Program-made: the position numbers and the translations under genes
In this document: piece after piece, positions 53,802 to 62,147 of the stretch
Layout of the letters: every line of letters begins with the position of its first letter
Numbering within the stretch: the stretch's first letter is position 1
Notes under the pieces: generated by a model
Databases searched by the model: none
What the model was told of the DNA's origin: nothing
What the model saw: the letters and a program-made list of their open reading frames with translations, nothing else
Assembly (NCBI RefSeq): GCF_023006325.1
Contig: NZ_JAINDF010000004.1
Span: 186,001-250,000, forward strand
Direction of reading: 5' to 3'
DNA: 64,000 nt
DNA from: Kordiimonas marina
Lineage (GTDB): Bacteria > Pseudomonadota > Alphaproteobacteria > Sphingomonadales > Kordiimonadaceae

Positions 53802-53815
53802 TTGACTCTGATCAA
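53802..53815 (+). promoter_or_regulatory. FNR/CRP-type box before tandem Usp gene
   Basis: TTGAC-TCTG-ATCAA, one base off the TTGAT-N4-ATCAA consensus, 64 bp before the start codon of the Usp gene. FNR/Anr/FixK-type factors activate from such positions at low oxygen. Confidence 0.6.
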
Positions 53816-53878
53816 AGATCGACATTTATCAAGAGGTTATTTTCAGTCACCAACAACACCGATGCCGGGGAGCACACC

Positions 53879-54736
53879 ATGAAATCCATCCTTCTGCCCT
53901 TGACCAGCCATGTCGCCCATGAGGCCGTGACGCGGGTCGCAAGCAACCTCGCCCAACAATTCCGGGCGACCTTGACCGGGCTGTTTGTCCGGCCGGACCC
54001 GCGCTCTGCGATCCCCTTCATGGGTGAAGGCCTGACGGCAGAGATGATCCAGACCCTGTGTGACAATGCTGAGCGCGAAGGCCGCCTCCATGCCGAAGCC
54101 GCTGAGAAAGCCTTCACCGAGGCCATGGGCGCGTGCGGCATCAAAATCGGCAAGCCCGGCGAGAAAGCCGATGGTGCCAAAGCGGTCTGGCGCGTGATCA
54201 CCGGTGACATCGGCGACATTGTCGGCCGCAGCGCCCGCACCGCGGATTTGGCCGTGTGCCTGCAGCCGGACAGCAACGTGCCCGATACCGAAGATGTGTT
54301 CCACGACCTTCTGTTCCGCTCCGGCCGGTCCGTTCTGATGGTGCCGAAGGATTATGAAGGCCCGGTGGACCGCCATGTGATGGTCGCCTGGAACGGCCGG
54401 GCCGAAGGCGCCCGGGCGGTCGGCAGCGCCCTGCCCCTGATGCAGAACGCCGAAAAGGTCACCGTCGTCCAACTCGGTGATATCGATGAAGAACGGCCGG
54501 GTATCGATGATATCTGCAGCTATCTGGCCGACCACGGCATCAACGCCCACGCCGACAAACGCGAAAGCAGCGGCGTGCCTGTCGGCGAGCAGCTCGCCAG
54601 CATCGCGGAGGACATCAACGCCGACCTCATGGTCATCGGCGCTTATTCGCACTCGCGCTGGCGCGAAATGATTTTGGGCGGCGTTACCCGCTGGCTGGTC
54701 AGCAACTTTACCCGGCCGATTTTCATGAGCCACTAA
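53879..54736 (+). CDS. Tandem universal stress protein
   Basis: A 285-residue protein of two Usp folds. The first half (MKSILLPLTSHVAHEAVTRV to SVLMVPKDY, residues 1-150) is degenerate in nucleotide-binding signatures. The second half starts RHVMVAWNGRAEGARAVGSA, contains DLMVIGAYSHSRWREMILGG, the G-2x-G-like pattern variant (S-R-W-R), and ends TRPIFMSH. Such tandem Usps are often induced under low oxygen, matching the FNR-type box upstream. Confidence 0.88.
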   Translation: MKSILLPLTSHVAHEAVTRVASNLAQQFRATLTGLFVRPDPRSAIPFMGEGLTAEMIQTLCDNAEREGRLHAEAAEKAFTEAMGACGIKIGKPGEKADGAKAVWRVITGDIGDIVGRSARTADLAVCLQPDSNVPDTEDVFHDLLFRSGRSVLMVPKDYEGPVDRHVMVAWNGRAEGARAVGSALPLMQNAEKVTVVQLGDIDEERPGIDDICSYLADHGINAHADKRESSGVPVGEQLASIAEDINADLMVIGAYSHSRWREMILGGVTRWLVSNFTRPIFMSH

Positions 54737-54803
54737 CGGAAGACTTGATCCTCCGCTATGATCAGGCACTATGGTACGCGACAGTCTTCATGACCGGAGC
54801 ACC

Positions 54804-55925
54804 ATGGTGCCTTGCCATATTCTTCATGTTTTTCCGTCCTTTGAAATTGGCGGGTCCCAGCGGCGGTTCGCGGCACTTGCCGCTGACGGCAAGGATTTCC
54901 GGCACACGGTCTATGCCATGGACGGCTGCTATGATGCCCTGTCGCTGATCCGCGCGGGTGCGGTCGAGCAGCTTGATGCCGAGGCTATTCCCAAAGGCAG
55001 CCTTTGGCAGGCCGCGCGGACCTGCCGCCGTATCCTGAGGGCGGTCAAACCCGACCTTCTTGTCACCTATAATTGGGGCAGCATCGAATGGGCGCTGGCC
55101 AACCGGTTCGCGCCCCTCAGCCCGATGATGCATATCCAGGACGGTTTCGGCACGGATGAGCAGGCCGAGGAACGGCTGAGCCGCAAGCTGATGCGTGGCT
55201 TCGCCTACCGTGCGGCCGGCGCCGTGGTTGTGCCGTCCCACACGCTGGAAAAGATTGCGCGCGAAAACTGGCACATCCGGCCGGACCGCCTGCACTATAT
55301 CCCGAACGGGATCGATATCGCCCGCTTTGACCGCCCGGCGGACGGCGCGCTTCTGGCCGAGCATGGGTTAAAGCCTGAAGACAAGATCATCGGCACTGTC
55401 GCAGCGCTTCGGCCCGAAAAGAATATCGGCCGCCTCATCGAGGCCTTCAGCCATATCGCGCCTGATTATCCTGACTATAAGCTGGTAATCATTGGCGACG
55501 GGGTCGGCCGGTCGGCGCTAAAGATGCTTGCCGAACGCATTGGCCTCAAATCCCGCGTGATCTTCACCGGGACGCTCAAGAAACCCGAACTTATCCTGCC
55601 TGCTTTCGATATCATGGCGCTCTCCTCGGATACCGAGCAGATGCCGCTTTCGGTGATCGAAGCCATGGCGGCTGGCCTGCCCGTCGCCAGCACCGACGTC
55701 GGGGATATCAAGCAGATGGTGGCCGAAGAGAACGCCGTTTATGTGGAAGGCCGCGAGGCGGCGGAGCTAGCCGCCAACCTCAGGGACCTGATCGAGCTTC
55801 GGGATGCCCGCACCCTGGTCGGCCAGGCCAACAAAAAGAAAGCTGTGGCGAACTTCGGCATCAAGACCATGGCCGCAGCTTATGACCAGCTGTTCGACCT
55901 TCTCGCCTGCCACCCTCAGGACTGA
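54804..55925 (+). CDS. GT4 family glycosyltransferase
   Basis: A 373-residue GT-B glycosyltransferase. The ATG at 54804 follows CCGGAG; a longer frame adds 11 residues. It begins MVPCHILHVFPSFEIGGSQR, contains VTYNWGSIEWALANRFAPLS and a C-terminal Rossmann domain with RPEKNIGRLIEAFSHIAPDY. The nucleotide-sugar E-x7-E motif is EQMPLSVIEAMAAGLPVAST. It probably transfers a sugar to a lipid or polysaccharide precursor at the inner membrane. No other surface-sugar genes are adjacent. It overlaps the convergent kinase gene by ten bases. Confidence 0.9.
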   Translation: MVPCHILHVFPSFEIGGSQRRFAALAADGKDFRHTVYAMDGCYDALSLIRAGAVEQLDAEAIPKGSLWQAARTCRRILRAVKPDLLVTYNWGSIEWALANRFAPLSPMMHIQDGFGTDEQAEERLSRKLMRGFAYRAAGAVVVPSHTLEKIARENWHIRPDRLHYIPNGIDIARFDRPADGALLAEHGLKPEDKIIGTVAALRPEKNIGRLIEAFSHIAPDYPDYKLVIIGDGVGRSALKMLAERIGLKSRVIFTGTLKKPELILPAFDIMALSSDTEQMPLSVIEAMAAGLPVASTDVGDIKQMVAEENAVYVEGREAAELAANLRDLIELRDARTLVGQANKKKAVANFGIKTMAAAYDQLFDLLACHPQD

Positions 55926-56923
55926 AGCGGCAGCGCCCTGTAGCCCGGCACGATTTCCTCAATCACATCCCGCACGGCCTGAAGCGCCGGGGTTTCCAGG
56001 CAGCGTTCCAGAAGCGCCAGTACCCGCGGCACGTGGACAAGGTAGATATCCTTGCCGTCCCGGCGGCTGAGGCGCACGAAGATACCGGCCACCTTGGCGT
56101 GACGCTGGGCCCCGAGAAGCGCCATGTCGGCTTCAAACGCGGCACGGTCCTTTGCAGCCATACCCTCAAAATAATGCTCGAGCACCGCCGCGCGGATGTC
56201 CGACGCGATGTCCCGGCGGGCATCCTCAACAAGCGAGACCAGGTCATAGGCGGGCGACCCGATTAGCGCATCCTGATAATCCAGAAGGCCACAGGCGCCT
56301 ATATCAGTGAGCGCGCCCTCCCCCACCACCATCAGGTTATCGACATGATAATCCCGGAGGACGAGTGCGGAGCGGTTCGCCGCCACTGTGGCCAGGGCAG
56401 ATGCCCACGCCGCATGGTAAGCTTCCCTCTCGGCGTCCGTGACGTCCGTCCCACGCACGGCAGGCACGAACCAATCGATAAACAGGTCCACTTCGCGCAT
56501 AAGTGCGGCCATATCATAGGGCGGCAGGTCTATCGCCGTGGCACCCTCGTGCGCATGGAGGACGCGGAGCACATCGGTCGCGAGCAGATAGAGCGCGCGC
56601 TCATCCGCCCCCGCCTTCAACAGGCGGGTGAAGGTGGCATCGCCGAAATCCTCAATGAGGGCAAGCCCGGCGGCCGTGTCGCTTGCGTCCACCTTGGGCA
56701 CCCTGAGGCCGAGCCCGCGGAGATGTTCGGTTATCTGAAGGTACGCGGGCAGGTTTTCCTGCGCGGGTGGTGCCGTCATCAGCATCCGGCTTTCATCGCC
56801 GCGGGTGAGCCGGGCGTAGGTGCGGAAAGAGGCGTCCGGGGTCAGGGGGGCAACATCGGCACCCGACCAGCCGTGCGCGGCCAGAAACGCCTGTTTGTCC
56901 ATGATGTGGTCAGTCTCGCCCAT
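55916..56923 (-). CDS. AmgK-like sugar kinase/phosphotransferase
   Basis: A 335-residue APH-fold kinase. The ATG at 56923 follows GGAAGGG; the frame is open 7 residues further. It has HGWSGADVAPLTPDASFRTY at the N-terminus, the Brenner motif RDYHVDNLMVV and the Mg-binding LLDYQDALIGSPAYDLVSLV near residue 220. AmgK phosphorylates MurNAc/GlcNAc at C1 in the peptidoglycan recycling bypass and normally sits with murU and tsaE. Neither is next to it here, so the assignment is only by sequence family. A generic phosphotransferase is the alternative. Confidence 0.7.
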   Translation of the reverse strand: MGETDHIMDKQAFLAAHGWSGADVAPLTPDASFRTYARLTRGDESRMLMTAPPAQENLPAYLQITEHLRGLGLRVPKVDASDTAAGLALIEDFGDATFTRLLKAGADERALYLLATDVLRVLHAHEGATAIDLPPYDMAALMREVDLFIDWFVPAVRGTDVTDAEREAYHAAWASALATVAANRSALVLRDYHVDNLMVVGEGALTDIGACGLLDYQDALIGSPAYDLVSLVEDARRDIASDIRAAVLEHYFEGMAAKDRAAFEADMALLGAQRHAKVAGIFVRLSRRDGKDIYLVHVPRVLALLERCLETPALQAVRDVIEEIVPGYRALPLQS

Positions 56924-57010
56924 ACAGCCCTTCCGCTCCCGCATATGCCTTTGTCCTCCCGTCTTATAGGACGGGGATATTCCGGTGCAAACAGGAAGAT
57001 GAAAAGGCTG

Positions 57011-58222
57011 TTATTCCGCAGCCTGCGGTGCGGCGATGCGGCCCCACAGCACTTCTTCCCCCGGCGCAGGGTGGCGCGGCACATTGAGGGACAGCAACAG
57101 CGATACGCCCGCCATCAGCGCGCCCGCGATGAAGACATAAGCGGGCGACGCCACCCACAGATAGGTCCCGAACACCGCCGGGATCACAACCGCCGCCATA
57201 TGGTTGATGGAGAAGCTGACGCTGGAGGTGGAGGCGATATCCTTGGGGTGGGCGATCTTCTGCAGGTAGCTTTTCTGCGCGATCGCGAAGGAGAAAAACA
57301 GGTGGTCGATGACATAGACCACCCCGGCCGCGTGGGAGCTTTCCACCATGGCATAGGCGCTGAACACCAGGATAAGGCCGACATATTCGAAAATAAGCGC
57401 CCGGCGTTCCCCGAAGCGGATCACCAGATGGCCGAGCTTGGGCGCCAGGAAGCTGGTGACCAGATGGTTGATCAGGTAAAGCCCGCTGACCTCCGCCGCG
57501 CTGAAGCCGAATTTGGTCACGAGCAGGAAGCCTGCGAACACGATGAAAATCTGCCGCCGCGCCCCGCCCATGAAGGTCAGCGCATAGTAGAGCCAGTAGC
57601 GCTTGCGGAAGACCATATGCTTGTGCTGCGCCTCCGCACCGTCGATCCGCGGGAAGACCGCCCAGACATAGAGCGCCACGATAACCGTAACCCCGCCGCC
57701 AAGCGCATAAAGCCACTCATAGCCCAGGTTGAAGAAATTCAGGATCAGCCACAACAGGCCGTACGCGCCGATGGACGCGATCGATTTGGCGCTGATCTGC
57801 TTGCCAAGCGCTTTAGGCGCCACATCCTGCGGCAGCCACTGCAGGCTTAGGGACATCTGCATGGTTTCATAATAATGGAAGCCGATCGACATCAACACAC
57901 CGGTGGCATAAATGCCCAGCACACTGGGGAAAGCCCCGGTGATGGCCACACCGACCCCGAGGGTCAGGAGCGACAGGATCGCGAAGGTCTGTTCCCGGAT
58001 GAGCAGAAGCACGAACACCGCAGTGAAGGACAGGAACCCAGGCACCTCACGGAGGCTTTGCAGGATGCCGATCTCCTTACCGGTAAAGGAGGCGGCTTCA
58101 ACCGCGAAGTTGTTGATGAGCGCCATCCAGATGGAAAAGCTGAACGGTGCGGCCCCGGCCATCAGCACCAGACACATTTCCGGTGTAGCCCATTTAGGGT
58201 GTGTCCGTTCCGCCAGTTTCAT
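57011..58222 (-). CDS. MFS transporter
   Basis: A 403-residue major-facilitator permease with 12 predicted membrane helices in two halves. LTLGVGVAITGAFPSVLGIY and GFHYYETMQMSLSLQWLPQD lie in the first half; KFGFSAAEVSGLYLINHLVT, FGERRALIFEYVGLILVFSA and IASTSSVSFSINHMAAVVIP in the second. The substrate is not indicated. A recycling link to the neighbouring AmgK-like kinase would be attractive, but the protein does not look like AmpG. The two genes lie 87 bp apart in the same direction. Confidence 0.88.
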   Translation of the reverse strand: MKLAERTHPKWATPEMCLVLMAGAAPFSFSIWMALINNFAVEAASFTGKEIGILQSLREVPGFLSFTAVFVLLLIREQTFAILSLLTLGVGVAITGAFPSVLGIYATGVLMSIGFHYYETMQMSLSLQWLPQDVAPKALGKQISAKSIASIGAYGLLWLILNFFNLGYEWLYALGGGVTVIVALYVWAVFPRIDGAEAQHKHMVFRKRYWLYYALTFMGGARRQIFIVFAGFLLVTKFGFSAAEVSGLYLINHLVTSFLAPKLGHLVIRFGERRALIFEYVGLILVFSAYAMVESSHAAGVVYVIDHLFFSFAIAQKSYLQKIAHPKDIASTSSVSFSINHMAAVVIPAVFGTYLWVASPAYVFIAGALMAGVSLLLSLNVPRHPAPGEEVLWGRIAAPQAAE

Positions 58223-58339
58223 AAGCCTCTCCTGCCCTGCGGCATTTGTTCGGTGGCTGACATTAGCGATTTTATAAAGTCATTTCTATAATATTTATTT
58301 GCACGCTTTTGTGAGCCAGGAGACCGTCACGGAGCAAAA

Positions 58340-58367
58340 AAGGCGGGCCTTCTTGCGGACCCGCCTT
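58340..58367 (-). terminator. Intrinsic terminator of the globin gene
   Basis: On the minus strand AAGGCGGG...CCCGCCTT, with TTTT after the stem, 24 bp past the stop of the globin gene at 58391. Confidence 0.85.
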
Positions 58368-58390
58368 CCCCCTTAGATCGGCCCTTTGGA

Positions 58391-58804
58391 TCAGGCCGCT
58401 GCGGCCGATGCCGTAATCATCGCATCCGAAACAGCCTGATAGGCCGCGCCCCATAAGCTTTTCAATTCCGGGGTGAAAGCAGTACCCAGAATTTCTTCGA
58501 ACGTGGCAATCAACACGCTGCCGACCACGGCATAATGGGCATGTTCAACCCCATAACCATTATGACGCCTGGCAAGGGCGGAAAGATAATCTGTCAGCTC
58601 CCGCGGGGACTTGAGGGATGCGACGATCATCCCAAGCGATGCCACCAGCTTGGCGCCCTGCGCCTTAAGGTCCGACTTGAAGAGCGGCCGAACCGCCGGT
58701 TCGGTCTCAAACAGGCGGGCGTAGAAGCTGGCGGCGAAGTCTTCTTTCCGCGCAAGCACAAGGGTGAAAGATTTGGTCAGTTTTTCGATGTCTGTAGGTG
58801 TCAT
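58391..58804 (-). CDS. Single-domain bacterial globin
   Basis: A 137-residue globin like Vitreoscilla hemoglobin or the heme part of flavohemoglobin, with no reductase domain. It starts MTPTDIEKLTKSFTLVLARK, has FYARLFETEPAVRPLFKSDL and the proximal-histidine helix HNGYGVEHAHYAVVGSVLIA (heme-iron ligand histidine in EHAHYAVV). It ends with the AAYQAVSDAMITASA H-helix. It may carry oxygen or detoxify nitric oxide with a separate reductase. It lies 68 bp before the hydratase gene in the same direction. Confidence 0.92.
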   Translation of the reverse strand: MTPTDIEKLTKSFTLVLARKEDFAASFYARLFETEPAVRPLFKSDLKAQGAKLVASLGMIVASLKSPRELTDYLSALARRHNGYGVEHAHYAVVGSVLIATFEEILGTAFTPELKSLWGAAYQAVSDAMITASAAAA

Positions 58805-58872
58805 AGTATCCTCGCTGTCGTAAAAAGCGGCCTTATTTTATTTTGTGCCGCCGGTTAGGGTTTCAGTACGCT

Positions 58873-59631
58873 TTACTCAAACTTGGGGGCACGCTTCTGC
58901 ATGAAGGCGGTGATGGCTTCCGCCACTTCGGATGAGACCAACTGCTCGCCGAAATATTTGCCTTCCTCATGCATCCGGGTTTTGACGACATCCTTGTCGC
59001 CGCGCATCAGCATCTTGGTAAGCTTGAGCGCTTTCGGCGCCTTGGCCGCCAGCATTGCCGCCGCCTTCATCGCCGCGGGCATCAGCGCGTCAGCCGGATA
59101 AACGGCAGAGACAAGCCCCATGGTGAGCGCTTCATCCGCCGGTACGCGCTTGCCCAGCATGAAAATCTCTGCCGCGCGGGCATGGCCCACACGGGCCGGC
59201 AGCAGCAGGGATGACGCCGCTTCCGGCACCAGCGCGAGGTCGACGAACGGCGCACTCAACAGTGCCGTCTCGGACGCATACACGATATCCGCATGGAGGA
59301 GCATGGTCAGCCCCACGCCGACCGCGAGCCCGTTCACCGCCGCGACAATCGGCTTTTCCGCCGAGACGAGCGCATCCAGAAACCGCCTGACCGGCGTGTC
59401 GGTGCCAATCGGCGGCGTATCGCGGAAGTCGGCCAGGTCATTGCCCGACGTAAATGCGTCCCCCGCCCCGGTGATCAGGATAGCCCGGACACCGTCATCC
59501 TCAGCCGCATCCCGGATGGCATCACCCGCCTTGGCATACATGGCGTGGGTGAGCGCATTTTTCTTGTCCGGCCGATTGAAGGTAATGGTCAGCACGCGGT
59601 TGTTGATCTCGGTAATCACTTGGTCGGTCAT
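58873..59631 (-). CDS. Enoyl-CoA hydratase/isomerase family protein
   Basis: A 252-residue crotonase-fold enzyme. It has VLTITFNRPDKKNALTHAMY and the oxyanion-hole segments TGAGDAFTSGNDLADF (near residue 55) and NGLAVGVGLTMLLHADIVYA (near 98). VDLALVPEAASSLLLPARVG follows, with glutamate in the place of the catalytic acid. It probably hydrates or isomerises a 2-enoyl-CoA. The MarR regulator gene ends 3 bases upstream of its start, so the two form a regulated unit, as MarR proteins often control aromatic or acyl-CoA catabolism. Confidence 0.92.
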   Translation of the reverse strand: MTDQVITEINNRVLTITFNRPDKKNALTHAMYAKAGDAIRDAAEDDGVRAILITGAGDAFTSGNDLADFRDTPPIGTDTPVRRFLDALVSAEKPIVAAVNGLAVGVGLTMLLHADIVYASETALLSAPFVDLALVPEAASSLLLPARVGHARAAEIFMLGKRVPADEALTMGLVSAVYPADALMPAAMKAAAMLAAKAPKALKLTKMLMRGDKDVVKTRMHEEGKYFGEQLVSSEVAEAITAFMQKRAPKFE

Positions 59632-59634
59632 GGG

Positions 59635-60117
59635 CTATCCTCTCTTTTGGTTGGCAGGCTGTTCGCCCGTATCATCATGAAGCGCCTCGGCATCGAAGGC
59701 GTCGGCACGGCGGATCACATCCTCGAGGAACGTCCCGATCCGCGCACGGTCCTCCGCCGAATACCCGGCGAGCAATTGCGCATTGGTTTCCTTGATCAAG
59801 GGGCCTGTGGCCTCCACAAGCGCCGCCCCTTCGGCCGTCAGGTGCAGGCCATAAGCCCGTTTGTCGGTTTCGCTGGGCCGCCGTTCGACCAGCCCCTTAG
59901 CTTCCATCCGGTCGACAAGACCGGACATGGACGCGCCCTTAAGGCCAAGCGCCTGCGCGGCAGCCCCCTGGGCGGCACCGTCGTTCCGGCTTAGGTACAG
60001 AAGCAGGCCATGCTGCCCGGCCGTCACGCCGAAGCGCGCCGTCAAGACCCGGTCTGCCGCGCGGAAAACCGCCCGGTGGCTCATGTGCAGCAGATGGAAA
60101 ATCTTGGGGTCAGCCAT
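59635..60117 (-). CDS. MarR family transcriptional regulator
   Basis: A 160-residue wHTH repressor. It has LTARFGVTAGQHGLLLYLSR, the recognition region AQALGLKGASMSGLVDRMEA, and wing GLVERRPSETDKRAYGLHLT. It probably senses a small acyl or aromatic ligand, as MarR family members do. The ATG at 60117 lies two bases from a perfect 19-bp inverted repeat, so its own translation start is next to its operator. No ribosome binding site is visible in that gap; the start could be the ATG at 60084 instead. The hydratase gene follows it. Confidence 0.92.
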   Translation of the reverse strand: MADPKIFHLLHMSHRAVFRAADRVLTARFGVTAGQHGLLLYLSRNDGAAQGAAAQALGLKGASMSGLVDRMEAKGLVERRPSETDKRAYGLHLTAEGAALVEATGPLIKETNAQLLAGYSAEDRARIGTFLEDVIRRADAFDAEALHDDTGEQPANQKRG

Positions 60118-60118
60118 G

Positions 60119-60172
60119 GCATTTCATTCGTATACGATCTAACTGGATTATGTTCGTATACGAATGAAATGC
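60119..60172. promoter_or_regulatory. MarR-type operator: perfect 19-bp inverted repeat
   Basis: GCATTTCATTCGTATACGA at 60119-60137 and its exact reverse complement TCGTATACGAATGAAATGC at 60154-60172, 16 bp apart. Each arm contains TCGTATACGA, itself a palindrome, so the region offers two 10-bp dyads 35 bp apart within one large dyad. The left arm touches the marR start, so a bound dimer pair would block it. Confidence 0.85.
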
Positions 60173-60208
60173 CGAATGCAAGCCTTTTCAGCCCCCATGC
60201 AGGAAGAC

Positions 60209-60237
60209 TTGCGACACTGTGCCCTGCCGCTTATATA
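60209..60237 (+). promoter_or_regulatory. Promoter of the acetyltransferase gene
   Basis: -35 TTGCGA at 60209-60214, 17 bases, -10 TATATA at 60232-60237. Transcription should start near 60244, about 115 bases ahead of the gene. Confidence 0.6.
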
Positions 60238-60266
60238 GGGTGGATCAGAAAAGGAGCGCCCTGCCC

Positions 60267-60284
60267 ATGAACAAAGCACGCTGA
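60267..60284 (+). CDS. Possible five-residue leader peptide
   Basis: A ribosome binding site AAAAGGAGCG is followed by ATG-AAC-AAA-GCA-CGC-TGA (MNKAR). A GC-rich hairpin, CGCCAC paired with GTGGCG, spans 60288-60321 just after. The arrangement recalls translational attenuation leaders of antibiotic-resistance genes, and the next gene is a resistance-family acetyltransferase. Short start-stop runs occur by chance, so confidence is low. Confidence 0.3.
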   Translation: MNKAR

Positions 60285-60357
60285 ACCCGCCACCCCCGCC
60301 GCTTGCCGGCCGGTCGTGGCGATGACTTTTGCCATATCCGTTTTATGAGGTTCTGCG

Positions 60358-61053
60358 ATGCCTGTTTCTTCCATGGGCGCCACGCTTGGCGCACCCGATC
60401 CCAATGTTCGTTATCCGCTTGCGCACACCGACCGCGTGGTGTTCCTGAAATCCGTCCTCAAAGGCCCGCATGTCGAGGCCGGGGACTATAGCTATTATGA
60501 TGACCCGGACCGGCCTGACCTGTTTCAGGAGCGCAATGTCCTCTATCATTATGAAGCCTCAGGTGACCGGCTAGCGATCGGCCGCTTTTGCGCTTTCGCC
60601 ACAGGAACGACCTTCATCATGAACGGCGCCAACCACCGGATGGACGGCCCTTCCACCTTCCCTTTCCCGATCATGGGTGGTGCGTGGGCTGAGCATATGG
60701 ACTTGTTGATGGACCTGCCCGGCCGCGGCGACACCGTGGTGGGGCATGATGTCTGGCTTGGGTTCCGGACGCTGGTGATGCCCGGCGTCACCATCGGGCA
60801 CGGCGCAATCGTCGCGGCGGGGTCGGTGGTGACCGAAGACATCCCACCCTATGCCATCGTGGGAGGAAACCCGGCCAAAGTGATCCGTATGCGCTATGAC
60901 GAGGAGACAATACGCCGCCTGCTCGCGCTTGCCTGGTGGGATTGGCCGATCGAGAAAATCACCGCCAACATCTCCGCCCTAATGGCAGGGAACGTGGACA
61001 TGCTCACACGCACGGCCACAACACCGCAAAAAGGTTTTATGGCCCGGCCATAG
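60358..61053 (+). CDS. Vat/CatB-like xenobiotic acetyltransferase
   Basis: A 231-residue left-handed beta-helix acetyltransferase of the xenobiotic family (streptogramin A Vat or CatB). It has LKGPHVEAGDYSYYDDPDRP, RLAIGRFCAFATGTTFIMNG, catalytic H93 in GANHRMDG, then hexapeptide-repeat helix segments (VVGHDVWLGFRTLVMPGVTI to VGGNPAKVIRMRYDEE). It uses acetyl-CoA. Housekeeping homologues in environmental bacteria are common, so antibiotic resistance is not certain. The start is preceded by GAGG and a promoter lies upstream. Confidence 0.9.
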   Translation: MPVSSMGATLGAPDPNVRYPLAHTDRVVFLKSVLKGPHVEAGDYSYYDDPDRPDLFQERNVLYHYEASGDRLAIGRFCAFATGTTFIMNGANHRMDGPSTFPFPIMGGAWAEHMDLLMDLPGRGDTVVGHDVWLGFRTLVMPGVTIGHGAIVAAGSVVTEDIPPYAIVGGNPAKVIRMRYDEETIRRLLALAWWDWPIEKITANISALMAGNVDMLTRTATTPQKGFMARP

Positions 61054-61114
61054 CCAGCCTGCGATCCGACATTCACGCTATGCCCGTCAATGTCGGATTT
61101 GCAGACCCGTTCGT

Positions 61115-61618
61115 TTATTTGCCCCCGAGCTTGGCAACATGGAGCGCGAGCTTATCCAGCGTCTGCCCGCCATATTCGACAGCACCAAAGCCCATCTTCT
61201 CATCCCGGCGCCCCTTGGACGGATGCATTTGACGGAGGGTGAGGACGGTTTTGCCGTTGCTTTGTTCATCAAAGGTAACAAGCATCCTGAATTTTCCCGG
61301 GTCGTTGTCCTGATCCGCACCATGTTCGACTTCAATACGTGCCGGGGCCTCCATAGAAAGAAAAACCATTCGGTTACTGTAGCGCGTGCCATCGGGTGCG
61401 ATCATATCAAACCGCCAGGCCCCGCCCGGGGTTAGCTCGATCTTTTTGGTTTCGATCACAAAGCCTTCCGGCCCAAACCACTTTCCTATTTGTTCCGGGT
61501 CCGCCCAGGCGGCATAAACCATGCTCCGTGGCGCATCGATGACGCGGCTCAAGACAATTTCACGGTCTATCGGCCAGTCTCGCCAGGCCGAATCAGGTTT
61601 CTTTGATGGGTTGCTCAT
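61115..61618 (-). CDS. AHSA1/START (SRPBCC) domain protein
   Basis: A 167-residue protein of the Aha1/CalC SRPBCC fold. It has DREIVLSRVIDAPRSMVYAA, WADPEQIGKWFGPEGFVIET, a TPGGAWRFDMIAPDG turn and LTLRQMHPSKGRRDE. Its C-terminus GAVEYGGQTLDKLALHVAKL is typical. Such proteins bind hydrophobic ligands in a cavity; its ligand is unknown. It overlaps the ArsR gene by 26 bases, a common pairing in which the regulator controls the SRPBCC gene. Confidence 0.92.
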   Translation of the reverse strand: MSNPSKKPDSAWRDWPIDREIVLSRVIDAPRSMVYAAWADPEQIGKWFGPEGFVIETKKIELTPGGAWRFDMIAPDGTRYSNRMVFLSMEAPARIEVEHGADQDNDPGKFRMLVTFDEQSNGKTVLTLRQMHPSKGRRDEKMGFGAVEYGGQTLDKLALHVAKLGGK

Positions 61619-61958
61619 AGTCTTTATCCTCGCGCTTCATGCTTTCAATGTGGGCTTCCATGCGATCGAGGCGTTGCTCCCAGGCCGAAATATGCTGCTG
61701 TATCCACGCTTCGGTCGCATGAAGGGCGTGCGGTTCAATCTTGCAGGTTCGAACGCGTCCAATTTTCTCAGAACTGATGAGCCCGCTCTGCTCAAGAACC
61801 CGCACATGCTTGAGCAGCGATGGCAGAGCTATTTCGAATGGCTCAGAAAGTTCGCTCACGGATTTCGGTCCATCACACAGACGACTGACGATCGCCCGCC
61901 TTGTCGGATCCGCGAGCGCGGAAAATGCTCTATCCAAATCTGTTATATACTTAGCCAT
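61593..61958 (-). CDS. ArsR family transcriptional regulator
   Basis: A 121-residue wHTH regulator. It starts MAKYITDLDRAFSALADPTR, with PTRRAIVSRLCDGPKSVSEL and recognition helix IALPSLLKHVRVLEQSGLIS. There is no cysteine metal site, so it does not sense arsenic or zinc in the usual way. The C-terminal helix is rich in charged residues. Followed by the overlapping SRPBCC gene, which it probably controls. Confidence 0.93.
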   Translation of the reverse strand: MAKYITDLDRAFSALADPTRRAIVSRLCDGPKSVSELSEPFEIALPSLLKHVRVLEQSGLISSEKIGRVRTCKIEPHALHATEAWIQQHISAWEQRLDRMEAHIESMKREDKDYEQPIKET

Positions 61959-62147
61959 GACGGAAACTATTAGCCATCACACAGCGATCGTCAAGCAATA
62001 CTTTCACAATTGGCTAACTTTTTGGGTCACGCCATATCTGGCTTTCACCCTTGTCCGACGTTCTAGCCTTGTATGGAGAGACCTGCTTCCGGCGAAAATG
62101 CCATACGCAGCGGCGCGGGGATCAGCCCGCGTTAATGGGGCCGGAGC

